Shown here: positions 1 to 8,996 of the stretch, piece after piece
How positions within the stretch are numbered: position 1 is the stretch's first letter
Layout of the letters: each line of letters starts with the position of its first letter
Assembly (NCBI GenBank): GCA_016271365.2
Contig: CM057452.1
Coordinates: forward strand, 830,086,001-830,150,000
From: Neoceratodus forsteri
Taxonomy: Eukaryota; Chordata; Ceratodontiformes; Ceratodontidae
Reading direction: 5' to 3'
DNA length: 64,000 bases
Position numbers and translations under genes: made by a program
The notes under the pieces: model-generated
Databases searched by the model: none
Told to the model about the DNA's origin: nothing
What the model saw: only the letters and a program-made list of their open reading frames with translations

Positions 1-530
1 TATGGGTGCTGATGACATCATACTGCTGCTGATGGACAGATACAACAAAGATGTTGTTTTAATTCACAACATTTGCCAACCAAGAAGGTGAGTATTTTTG
101 TGCGGTGGGGACCTTGCTTCTGTGCCATTGATACATCGATTGTAAATCACTGTTGCTGTTCTTCTTCATTACGGGTATTCCTTGTGCCTGTAATTTTTGC
201 TAGTGAGGGACTAGATTCCACAAGCAAATGATGATGAGTGACTAACCCAGGGCCATGATGAGTACCATCCAGCTGTATCCGTGGTATTGCACATGGCAAG
301 GTAATTATTATTTCATTAACCTTTGATGGAGTTGGGGCTTTTCCAATGTAAATTGTACCTGATGCAATAATCAATATTCCCTGTTGCTGTTGTTATCATT
401 TCAGGTACGGTACTTTCCAGACTGTGTCTGCGCTGCTGCCTGCTGCTGCTGGATACTTGAGTTGACACAACTTAGAAGATGGAGATGGCTTGCCTGATGA
501 TGCACCTGATGGTGAGCCAAACAACTTGCC

Positions 531-1049
531 TCATCGTTGTGCCATTAATGGGGTGCTCTTTGACAGGGGATTGCCAATGGTACTCTCAGGTGCTGCATGA
601 CACACCTCAGTGCCTTTTTTGTTTTTCATGACTGGGGTAACGATCACACTTTGACTTGGGGTAGTGGTTCTGCTGCTAAGACCACTACTTGGCCCACTTC
701 CAGAATCCTCCTCATCCAGTATCACATACATGTCCTTCTCCGCACCTCCATCTCCCTCATATAGTGCCAGGTGTATTTGGCTTACATTGCCTGATGATTT
801 GGACAGACCAGAACCACTGGCACTGGCTGCCTTCTGGTGCTGATGCCACCAAATTGGGTGCATGTTTTTAAGGTGTATATGTTGCCCATCTGTGCCGAGG
901 AGACTACCCTTCTTACCCCTACTTACTCGGGTTTGACACAGTTGGCAAATTGCCACTGTCACATCAGATGGGTCCAGTACATAAAAATCCCACACTAGGG
1001 ATTTATGGGGCCTTGTATTTACTTGGTGCCAAGATGACCGGGATAGCAA
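531..1049 (-). pseudogene. BED-type zinc finger segment of a hAT transposase-like protein
   Basis: A 172-codon minus-strand open stretch. Near its N-terminus it reads KSLVWDFYVLDPSD, then CQLCQ (Cx2C), then a basic stretch and QHIHLKNMHP, which supplies the histidines. This spacing is typical of the BED finger found at the N-terminus of hAT transposases and ZBED proteins, where it binds transposon ends. Downstream is a low-complexity Ser/Thr/Gly region with an acidic patch (VILDEEDSGSG), as is common between the BED finger and the catalytic domain. No RNase H-like domain is visible before the window edge. A related but more decayed finger (KSLGWNFFYINPAD) occurs at about 53.95-54.06 kb. Internal stops upstream break the gene, so it is called a pseudogene. 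Confidence 0.72.
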
Positions 1050-1321
1050 AGGAGAAGATTTGCTCTTTGTTTAGTTGTGGGGTGACTGGAAAATGGGAGA
1101 AACAGTGCTAGGGGGTCCTTTTCTGTGGTGGTTATAGCAGTTAAGGCAACAGGAAAAACACATTCTGTGGCACCATGTTTTGCCCTTTTTTCTTTCAGGG
1201 TCTCATGAGGGATTCGCGTCATCTGAAACATCATCCGCATCATAGTCTGCAAAAAACTGGCATTCTCATCCTCCTCTGCAGATCTGTCTTCCTCAGTTGC
1301 AACAGGCTCTGTGACAGGCAC
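1019..1321 (-). pseudogene. Acidic N-terminal linker fragment of the hAT protein
   Basis: A minus-strand open stretch overlapping the end of the BED segment in another frame. It carries an acidic run (ATEEDRSAEEDENASFLQT) followed by a mixed region. It lies between the putative initiator segment (1493-1783) and the BED finger (531-1049), so it probably represents the same ancestral reading frame displaced by indels. An intron is also possible. No domain is recognised, and the call rests on position and composition only. Confidence 0.35.
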
Positions 1322-1492
1322 AGGTACCTCCTATTCATGACTGGCATCCTCATGTTGCTCCACATGTACCACCTCACCCTCACTCACTGCCACTGGACAC
1401 ACATTATCAGTCTCTGCCTCCAACCCACCATCACCAACAGCACCACTTTCAAATTGCACTTCAAAACCAACCGTCTCTATGCCCATAGTTGT

Positions 1493-1783
1493 TTACTTGG
1501 TGGTGGTACTGCTGCTTTCTGTCGCTGTGTCACTTGCCATTGACACATCTATCACCATGTCTGCCACAGATTCGGCAGAGAAAAACTTAGAGGCAGGAAA
1601 GCCAACACCAGGGCAAAATATGTTGCTACTTCTGACTGCCACAGAGTCATCTGAATGCTGTCTCTCTGCTCTCACTGACACATTTTTGGTTCCTGCACCA
1701 CTATTAGGGACCACAAATTGAGCAATGTTCTTTGTGGCTGCTCCACGGCCTCTCCCTTTAGTTGCCCTTTTTGTCCCAGTCAT
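1493..1783 (-). pseudogene. Putative N-terminal exon or frame of the hAT protein
   Basis: An ATG at 1781-1783 (minus strand) opens a frame of about 96 codons beginning MTGTKRATKGRGRGAATKN. It has a basic start and then a Ser/Thr/Asp-rich body. The ATG sits just inside the end of the 78-bp tandem array. In the second hAT the equivalent N-terminus (MAVFTISGISQTRSTKR, start 54727) likewise begins at the edge of that element's array. The open frame extends further upstream only through array sequence, so 1783 is preferred over the longer start at 1879. No catalytic motif is present and the frame stops before the BED region. Function is inferred from position only. Confidence 0.4.
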
Positions 1784-1784
1784 T

Positions 1785-3725
1785 CTCAGTGCATGCAGGG
1801 ACACAGCTGTCAATCTGGTTAAATTGCAGTCAGGAGGACAGTGATATTTTCTAAATAAGGTGTGCAGGCAGGGATACAAAAATCACTCTGGTTAAATCAC
1901 AGTAAGGAGGACAGTGATTTTTTTTCTACATAAAGGTGTGCCAGCAGGGACACAACAATCATTCTGGTTAAATCGCAGTCAGGAGGACAGTGATTTTTTT
2001 TTCCTAGCACAGCTGTGCACACAGGGACACACAACAATCACTCTGGCTAAATCACAGTCAGGAGGACATTGATTTTTTTTTTCCTAGCACAGGAATGCAC
2101 ACAGGGACACACAACAATCTCTCTGGCTAAATTTACAGTGAGGAGGACAGTGATTTGTTTCCTAGCACAAGTGTGTACACAGAAACACAGAACGATCACT
2201 CTGGTTAAATTCCTACAGTCAGGAGGACAGTGATTTTTTTTCTAAATAAAGGTGTGCAAGCAGGGACACAACAATCACTCTGGCTAAATTTGCAGTCAGG
2301 AGGACAGTGATTTTTTTTCCTAGCACAGGTGTGCATGCAAGAACACACAGCAATCACTCTGGTTAAATCTTCGCAGTCAGGAGGACAGTGATTTTTTTTT
2401 CTAAATAAAAGTGCGCAGGCAGGGACACAACAATCACTCTGGTTAAATCGCAGTCAGGAGTACAGCAATTTTTTTTCCTAGCACAGGTATGCATGCAGGG
2501 ACACACAACAATCACTCTGGCTAAATTCACAGTCAGGAGTACAGTGATTTTTTTTCCTAGGACAGGTGTACATGCAGGGACACACAACAATCACTCTGGT
2601 TAAATCTTTAGTCACTAAGACAGTGATTTTATTTCTAAATAAAAGTGTGCAGGCAGGGCAACAACAATTACTCTGGCTAAATTTACAGTCAGGAGGACAG
2701 TGATTTGTTCCCTATCACAGATGTGCACACAGAAACACACAACAATCACTCCGGTTAAATCTTCACAGTCAAGAGGACAGTGATTTTTTTTTCTAAATAA
2801 AGCTGTGCAAGCAGGGACACAACAATCACTCTGGTTAAATCACTGTCAGGAGGACAGTGATTTTATTTCTAAATAAAGGTGTGCCGGCAGGGACACAACA
2901 ATCACTCTGGCTAAATTCGCAGTCAGGAGGACATTGATTTTTTTGCTAGTGCAGGTGTGCATACAGGGATACACCAATCACTCTGGTTAAATCTTCACAG
3001 TCAGGAGGACAGTGATTTTTTTTCTAAATAAAGGTGTGCCAGTAGGGACACAACAGTCACTCTAGTTAAATCGCAGTCAAGAAGACAGTGAGTTTTCTTC
3101 CTAACTCAGATGTGCATGCAGGGACACACAACAATCACTCTGGTTAAATCGTAGTCAGGAGAACAGTGGGTTTTTTTTCTAAATAAGGTGTGCAGGCAGG
3201 GACACAACAATCGCTCTGGTTGAATCACAGTCAGGAGGACAGTGATTTTTTTTCCTAGCACAGGTGTGCACGCAGGCACACGCAACAATCACTGTGGTTA
3301 AATTTGCAGTCAGGAGGACAGTGATTTTTTTTCCTAGCATAGGTGTGCACAAAGGGACACACAACAATCACTCTGGTTAAATCTTCACAATCAGGAGACA
3401 GTGATTTTGTTTCTAAATATAGGTGTGCTGGCAGGGGCACAACAGTCACTCTGGTTAAATCGCAGTCAGAAGGACAGTGATTTTTTTCCTAGCACAGGTG
3501 TGCATGCAGGGACACACAACAATCACTCTGGTTAAATTTTTGCAGTCAGGAGGACAGTGACTTTTTTACCTAGCACAGGTGTGCATGCAGGGACACACAA
3601 CAATCACTCTGGTTAAATCTTCGCAGTCAGGAGGACAGTGATTTTTTTCTAAATAAAGGTGTGCCGGCAGGGACACAACAATCACTCTGGTTAAATCACA
3701 GTCAGGAGGACAGTGATTTTTTTTT
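1785..3725. repeat. 78-bp subterminal tandem array of the left hAT, about 24 units
   Basis: Units are marked by CAATCACTCTGGTTAAAT followed by CAGTCAGGAGGACAGTGATTT and recur about every 75-82 bp from about 1880 to 3690. Two monomer types are interspersed. Type A has CCTAGCACAGGTGTGCA and two ACAC steps. Type B has CTAAATAAAGGTGTGC and a shorter ACACAACAATC. Short open reading frames here are only repeat translations. The array lies between the element terminus and the first ATG, which is a plausible place for transposase-binding or promoter sequence, though that role is inferred. Confidence 0.9.
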
Positions 3726-4079
3726 CTTAAAAAAAGACAGGGCACTGACCCACTGATTTGGTTCTAAAGACAAGTGTGTCTTCTAAATTGCTCCTACTTT
3801 CCCCCAGACAAGTCACCAAACCACTGCTTCTCTATTAACAGAAAACTAAATACTTTAAGTAAAGAATACAGGAGAAAATCAACACAAAAAAGTATTATGT
3901 GTGCAAAGGGCACTCACGAATACAGTGTTGAAGCCATTTGACCACCAAAATGCTCTTTTATATAATGTTTTTAGAGTTTGACTCTAAGCTATGACTCTAA
4001 GCTACAAGTACAGGTTCTGCTCTCTAAGTCTCTCTCCAGCACACTACACTCACAGAATGACCAAACTAGCTTCTTATTG

Positions 4080-4344
4080 GCTATTCAGCAACATGTGACC
4101 TCATATCCCATAGTACATTGCAAACTTTGCTTCTTATGCTGAACTTCAATAGCAAAGTTCCAGCTTTGCAGATCTGGGACACTTCTACTGTTAGATTTAA
4201 TGTGTTTTGAAGTTTTTGACTTTGAAATTTATAACTCCACCAATAGTCTTCAAAGTTGTACTTCAAAGTGCGGAAAACTTCATGGAAAAGCAGAAATGTG
4301 CAAATATTTATGGTGATGAATTTTCCCAACTTCGCACACCTCTA
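4080..4344 (-). other. hAT 5' terminus and subterminal zone
   Basis: The minus strand starts TAGAGGTGTGCGAAG at 4344. Inward there are repeated copies of GAAGTT, CAAAGTT and AACTTTG (for example around 4115-4160 and 4250-4290), as expected of hAT subterminal binding motifs. The stretch 3726-4080 between this zone and the array is AT-rich with no recognisable feature. Confidence 0.55.
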
Positions 4345-4984
4345 CTCATTGCACTTTAAAAGTTGCATAATCAGTCAGAATATGGCAATTCTTCATCCTC
4401 ACAAGATCATGCTAGACATGCGTGTTAACCATACAATCCTTCATACTACTACAAAAACAGTTTGGTGCAGCACTATTAGACATGTCATTCACGATTAAAT
4501 TCAAAAAGCCTAAATGTGTAATTCTCTTATTGAGATTAAACATTCAAGTGTGATAGTACTTATCCATTTTCTAATATTTCTGTGATGTTATTAATATTAA
4601 TTTTAATTTTCTAGCTGCAGACATAAGCCCAGATATTCAAAACGGCTGCGCATGGCACAACAGTGTTGTGCCATGTGCAACCCGCAATGCACCCGCGTAC
4701 GATGTTCAAAAGGGAAAAGTGCGCTTCAGCACAAACCTGATGCACCAGAGAGCACATCAGTAATGTATGCAGGTGTAGGTGAAGTATGCCTTACGCATAC
4801 CTGCACAGCCCGGATATTCAGCCCGGATGCAGAGCCATGCATGCGCAACCCCTACCTGCGCCAGTACAAAGTTGATCCCAAAAAAAAGGAACAACTGATG
4901 GCCACCCACAGGTGAGCTGCCACATTGCAGGGTGCAACACGGCAGCTATCACCTGTGGGTGGCCACCCTAGCTCCGGCTGCACC

Positions 4985-5335
4985 TGGCGGCACCCCCCCA
5001 TGCTCAATTGCAGGCATTAGTAATAAAAAAGATAATAAATCTGTCCAATATACCTTGTGGCCCAGTGGACCGCTGCCTGCCCGATCATGGGCATTTGTTA
5101 AAAAAAAGATATTCCATCCAACATCCCTGGTGGTCCAGTGGACCGCTGCCTGCCCGATCGTGGGCATTAGTAATAAAAAAGAAATAAATGTCCAATATCC
5201 CTGGTGGTCCAGTGGACCGCTATCTGCCCAATCACGGGCATTAGTAATAAAAAAGAAATAAATTTCCAATATCCCTGGTGGTCCAGTGGACCGCTATCTG
5301 CCCGATCGCGGGTATTTGTAAAAAAAATATGTCCA
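4985..5335. repeat. 74-bp tandem repeats, left arm of FB1
   Basis: The units CCCTGGTGGTCCAGTGGACC...CGATCGTGGGCATTAGTAATA start at 5125, 5199 and 5273 (spacing exactly 74), with more diverged units on either side. They are the inverted counterpart of 5765-6160. Confidence 0.88.
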
Positions 5336-5516
5336 ATATCCTGATGGTCTGGTTACCCCCTCACCCGCCCACTGGGCCCCACCGCCCTGCTTCCCAGTCA
5401 GTTGGCAGGCGGCAGCACCCCACCACCTGCCACCCGCCACCGCGCGATTGACACTATCGGGAGTTAGGCGTCCATTGGTCCATTAGCATGAGCCAATCGG
5501 GCGTGTACCATACATA

Positions 5517-5566
5517 TACACATTCCAGATATGTGAATGATCCCATTCACATATCTGGAATGTGTA
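5517..5566. other. Perfect 23-bp hairpin at the centre of FB1
   Basis: The arms 5517-5539 and 5544-5566 are exact reverse complements (core ATTCCAGATATGTGAATG) around a 4-nt loop ATCC. Flanking sequence continues the symmetry imperfectly (GGTCCATT.../...GACCAATGG), marking this as the dyad centre of the whole element. Confidence 0.95.
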
Positions 5567-5764
5567 GTACGGTGTATGGGCTATACCATTGATCTCGTCC
5601 AGGACCAATGGTCATACAGCCCTACTGATGGTGTCAGTCGGTGGGCGTGGGGCGGCAGGCATGGGTGCTGCCACACCACCGCTGACTCAGGGAGGAAGCG
5701 GGGTGGTGGGGCTCAGTGGGCGGTGGGGAGAGGGACCACTAGACCACCAGGGAGGGATACTGGA

Positions 5765-6160
5765 CATATTTTTTTTTTTTCACAAATGTCCTCAATCGGG
5801 CAGATAGCGGTCCACTGGACCACCAGGGATATTGGACATTTATTTCTTTATTATTACTAATGCCCATGATCGGGCAGATAGCAGTCCACAGGATCACCAG
5901 GGATACTGGACATTCATTTCTTTATTATTACTAATGCCTGCGATCGGGCAGATAGTGGTCCACTGGACCACCAAGGATATTGGACATTTATTTCTTTATT
6001 ATTACTAATGCCCACGATCGGGCAAATAGCAGTCCACTGGACCACCAGGGATATTGGACATTTATTTCTTTATTATTACTAATGCCCGCGATCAGGCAGA
6101 TAGCGGTCCACTAGACCACCTGGGATATTGGACGGAATAGCTTTTTTTTTTACTACTGCC
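5765..6160. repeat. 74-bp tandem repeats, right arm of FB1 (inverted)
   Basis: The units containing CCACTGGACCACCAGGGATA start at about 5820, 5894, 5968, 6042 and 6116, spacing 74. They are reverse complements of the left-arm units. Unit-to-unit differences are few. Confidence 0.88.
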
Positions 6161-6348
6161 CGCGATTGAGCTGTGGAGCACATTGCCGGCTGCAGGGGGC
6201 ATTGGTCCCTGACGGCTGCTGCCTGGCGGGGTGCCAGGCGCAAGTCATCGGGGATCAGCGTACCTGCATGCAAATGGGGCTATAATGACATGCAAATGGC
6301 CCCATTTGCACCTTGCATATATTATGGCCCATTTGTATGTCAAGTTTT

Positions 6349-6468
6349 TTTTTTTTTTTTGCTAAACACATCTTTATTCATTTTCCAGACAAAGGACAAA
6401 CATACAGAAACCTGGGAACCCAAGGGTACACAGTCCAAAACTGACTGTGTAAACTATATACCATACAA
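6349..6468 (-). pseudogene. 5'-truncated processed retrocopy of an mRNA 3' end
   Basis: On the minus strand this insert ends in a poly(A) tract (T-run at 6345-6360) preceded 12 nt upstream by AATAAA (6373-6378 on plus as TTTATT). It is bounded by near-perfect 20-bp direct repeats at 6329-6348 and 6469-6488 (CCATTTGYATGTCAAGTTTT, one difference). Poly(A), a polyadenylation signal and a long target duplication are the hallmarks of LINE-mediated retroposition. About 108 bp of non-A sequence remains. The source mRNA is not recognised, and a SINE or LINE tail is an alternative. It interrupts the right arm of FB1, so it is younger than that element. Confidence 0.8.
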
Positions 6469-6749
6469 CCATTTGCATGTCAAGTTTTGAATATTGTGGT
6501 TGCTGTGCATAGCACAATGGAACTTGCGCTAGCGCATCCCCATGCTCCACTCTGGCCACTTGCGCTGGCACAGTGCCACTGCGCCATGCACACTGTGGGT
6601 GGCCAGGGTGCAATATTCAACGCTGCTGAGCCATGGTGCAGCTCCATTGAATATCGCCCAGTCCACACCCCTGCGCAGCCAAGTTGAGCTGCGCCCAAGC
6701 TTGCGCCACAGCCTGGCGCAGTTTGAATATCTGGGCCATAGTATATATG

Positions 6750-7350
6750 TTTTCAACAAATTAAGTTACTGATTAGTTCCAAACCTATAAGGGATAAAGT
6801 GCCAGTCTCAGCATGTAAGTGGGCTACGGCAGTATGTTTGCCATCCCCTAACATGAAACATAGAAATTAATTCTGTAATACCTGCAGGTTTGTTCAATTC
6901 CAATATGTGTCCCACATTTTGGCTCCATATAAAACACTTCTTGTAATTTTGGAGTAGAAAATTGTTTTCATTGTTTTGAAAGAGTCACCTCCATATTTTA
7001 GTGCAAATCCAAATTATCATTCCAGCTTGAATTACTTCACAGTGTAACTCCCAAGTATGCATAGTTTAAACTACCTCCATCATTTCATATATTTATAACC
7101 CAAGACTGATTTGTTTTTATTTATTGAAAGAATAGACATTACCTTAGTATTTAGAATATTAATGTTTAGATTCAAACAGGATAATAACCAAGAAAAAATC
7201 TAATGAGTACTGTAACCCCAAAGGAGTATATGAGATGAGTACTGCATCATTTGTATAAAGTAACAGTGAAGCTAGTGTACCACAAATTTTCAGGACAAAA
7301 CACTCATTATACAACATTGGGTCTACAATGCAATTTACATAAATGACCAA
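6750..7350 (-). mobile_element. Decayed non-LTR retrotransposon RT fragment
   Basis: The minus strand encodes LYTNDAVLISYTPLGLQYSL, which aligns by eye with the catalytic block Y-A-D-D-[AL]-V-L-L-S-x-T-x-x-G-L of LINE-type reverse transcriptases. The first catalytic Asp is replaced by Asn. Farther along the element (about 6900-6960) is SKITRSVLYGAKMW, resembling the thumb-region motif Y-G-x-E-x-W. Several stops and frame changes intervene. The clade is not assigned. Confidence 0.6.
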
Positions 7351-7389
7351 AATGCTGTGCTAATTTGGGAAGGGTTTCGATAGCAGGAG

Positions 7390-7586
7390 GAAAGAGGTAA
7401 TACTAGCTCGCTAAAGATCACTGGTGAGACTCCATCTGGAATACTGTGCCCAGTTCTGGAGTCCATACCTGCAGAAAGACAGAGACAGGCTGGAGACAGG
7501 GCAACATAGAGTAAAAAAAGCAATTCTGTGCCAGCACAACAGATGCCATGAGGATCAGCTTAGGGCACTAAAAATGGGTTCCATAT
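7390..7586 (+). mobile_element. CR1-like LINE fragment, RT C-terminal part (first piece)
   Basis: The plus strand encodes VRLHLEYCAQFWSPYLQKDRD, then HEDQLRALKMGS after frame shifts. This matches the LVRPHLEYCVQFWSP block and following region conserved in CR1 ORF2, which is also visible in this window at 22570-22610 and 43830-43870. It continues at about 8143 after an intervening segment. Confidence 0.7.
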
Positions 7587-8142
7587 CATAAGAGCAAACG
7601 CAAAAGAGCGAACGCTATTATGGTAAGTGTATATCGCAGAAAAGCAATTCAGCGATATACACAAAATGTCAACACTACATCTGGCCAGTAGTTTTCAATG
7701 TTTATGGAGGGGGGCTGTGCTCCCCCCCCCCCACACACACACCCCTACTGAAGGATTTTCAACTCCAGGGGAGTGCATGTCAGGGAAGGGGTGAGACTCC
7801 CAAAATAAATAATAAATAAAAAAAAAAAATAGCTGCAGGTAGTGGCAAAATATTTCTCCCCCTCCCATCCCCGAACCCAGAACTTCCTATGCTGGAGCCA
7901 GCCACCCTCAGCACCACACCACACGAGCTGTCTCAGCAGCACCAGGAACACTGCCCCACAGAAACCCTCTCTCCGGTCCCTCCCTTTCCCCTCCCCTCAC
8001 TATTCATGCCTTCCAGTCGCCCTTCTGCATGGTCGCCATCAACCAGGTTGCTACCCTTGCAGGGTAGCCATTGACCATTTTGCTGAATATGACTCGCTCA
8101 TTTGTGGGTCTCTCATATGTGATCACCCTTCTGACGTGATAT
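7587..8142. other. Segment interrupting the CR1 fragment, possible MITE
   Basis: This roughly 555-bp segment separates two collinear pieces of one CR1 copy, so it is probably an insertion. ATATC occurs at both junctions. The ends share only weak inverted similarity (AAAAGAGCGAACGC against AAATGAGCGAGTC in reverse complement). It holds an 11-bp inverted repeat GTGTATATCGC/GCGATATACAC (7627-7637, 7652-7662), a C-rich/CA stretch at about 7723-7745 and an A-run at about 7800-7830. No coding function is seen. Confidence 0.4.
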
Positions 8143-8585
8143 CCTAAAAATGTACTCGCTGGAGGCCAAAAGGGAGAGGAGCAACATGAGAGAGACCTTT
8201 ACATTCCTAAAAGGAATAAACAAGGTAAACTGTGAGGAACTGTTGAACAGGAATAGCAGATGAATAACAAGAAGGCATGAATGGAAGCTGACAGGGAAGG
8301 GATTAAGGAGGGATGTGAGAACATTTGACTTCATGGAGAGGATGGTTGAGCCATGGAACAGCCTACCAACTGAAGTGGAAGAGGTAAAAACTATAAATGG
8401 ATTCAAACATGGCTGAGAAGGAATAAGGGGTTTGATAGTTATGCAGGGGGTAGCAGTATGGTAGGAGGCCGGGGAAGGCGAGGGTAAAAACCCCATCTGG
8501 ATAATAGGTCTTGGGGTGTGGTAAGATAGGGTAAAACAGAGCAGATAGGATGGACCAATGGTCTTCTTCTGCTGACAGTGTCTAC
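8143..8585 (+). mobile_element. CR1-like LINE 3' end (second piece)
   Basis: The plus strand encodes MYSLEAKRERSNMRETFTFL, then KLTGKGLRRDVRTFDFMERM and VEPWNSLPTEVEE. These are the conserved C-terminal blocks of CR1 ORF2 (L-Y-S-L-E-x-R-R-E-R; W-N-x-L-P-x-x-V). It then runs into a 3' untranslated stretch ending GGTCTTCTTCTGCTGACAG. It is the continuation of 7390-7586 and is 5'-truncated overall. Confidence 0.8.
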
Positions 8586-8996
8586 AGGCCTATTAACATG
8601 GCTGCATTTGCACTGCAGCAACCTGAGCACTCAGTTTGCTGCACTGCAAATGCGGTCATCTGGACACATATCAGTGTATGAAAAGTTATTCCTCATGCCT
8701 CTCTCTCAACTTCTGTGGATCTGGGGACACATTCTGGAGTGAGCAGTGTAAGCAACTGTGTGGAAAGGTTACACCACTCGCACTGATGCTCCAGCATTCT
8801 TCTCTGCCCTCCCATGATGTCTGGACCCAGACATCACCAGGCAACTGACTGCCCCTCAGACTCATGACCGTTCTCCAGCATGTCTTGCATCAGCTCTGAG
8901 AGGGACCATTTAAATGCAACTTGGGAATGGAGCATGGTCAGAGCAACACCAGGACTGGGTGTAGCTGGCATCAATGCAGCCATGTAAACAGGCCTC
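8586..8996. mobile_element. MITE, 411 bp, with 23-bp terminal inverted repeats
   Basis: 8586-8608 and 8974-8996 are inverted repeats matching at 21 of 23 positions, both beginning AGGCCT and ending in ATGGCTGCATT. Next to the left terminus an 18-bp inverted pair (GCATTTGCACTGCAGCAA and its complement about 13 bp later, one mismatch) forms a subterminal hairpin. There is no coding capacity. It lies exactly at the end of the CR1 fragment. The target duplication is not clear, so the superfamily is unassigned. Confidence 0.75.

Larger units (their letters stand above)
1..4344 (-). mobile_element. hAT-type DNA transposon, 5' part (rest lies left of the window)
   Basis: Reading the minus strand from 4344 downward there is a hAT-like terminus (TAGAGGTGTGCGAAG, reverse complement of 4330-4344). 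Next comes a subterminal zone (about 4080-4330) rich in AACTTTG/CAAAGTT motifs, then a long tandem array (about 1785-3725), then the start of a decayed coding region with a BED-type zinc finger (531-1783). The order terminus, subterminal repeats, N-terminal BED region matches the second hAT at 50-58 kb, where the downstream catalytic domain is visible. In this copy the catalytic part and 3' terminus would lie left of position 1. The 8 bp at 4345-4352 (CTCATTGC) are the expected target-site copy, but the partner is outside the window. The hAT assignment rests on the BED finger, the terminus and the parallel with the second element. Confidence 0.68.
4626..6737. mobile_element. Foldback (palindromic) DNA element FB1 with repeat-bearing arms
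   Basis: The ends form a 16-bp terminal inverted repeat: AGCCCAGATATTCAAA at 4626-4641 against TTTGAATATCTGGGCC at 6722-6737, one mismatch. Both sides are flanked by ATA (4623-4625, 6738-6740), a possible 3-bp target duplication. The two halves are inverted copies of each other about a perfect hairpin at 5517-5566, and each arm contains 74-bp repeats in opposite orientation. The right arm is longer mainly because of a 140-bp retrocopy insertion. No transposase is encoded. GGCC-type ends with a 3-bp duplication resemble PIF/Harbinger MITEs, which is an inference. Confidence 0.82.

Noticed and set aside
2363..3449. Several 60-75-codon minus-strand frames with repeated CxPACTPVLGKK-type peptides
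   Set aside because: They are translations of the 78-bp hAT subterminal array.
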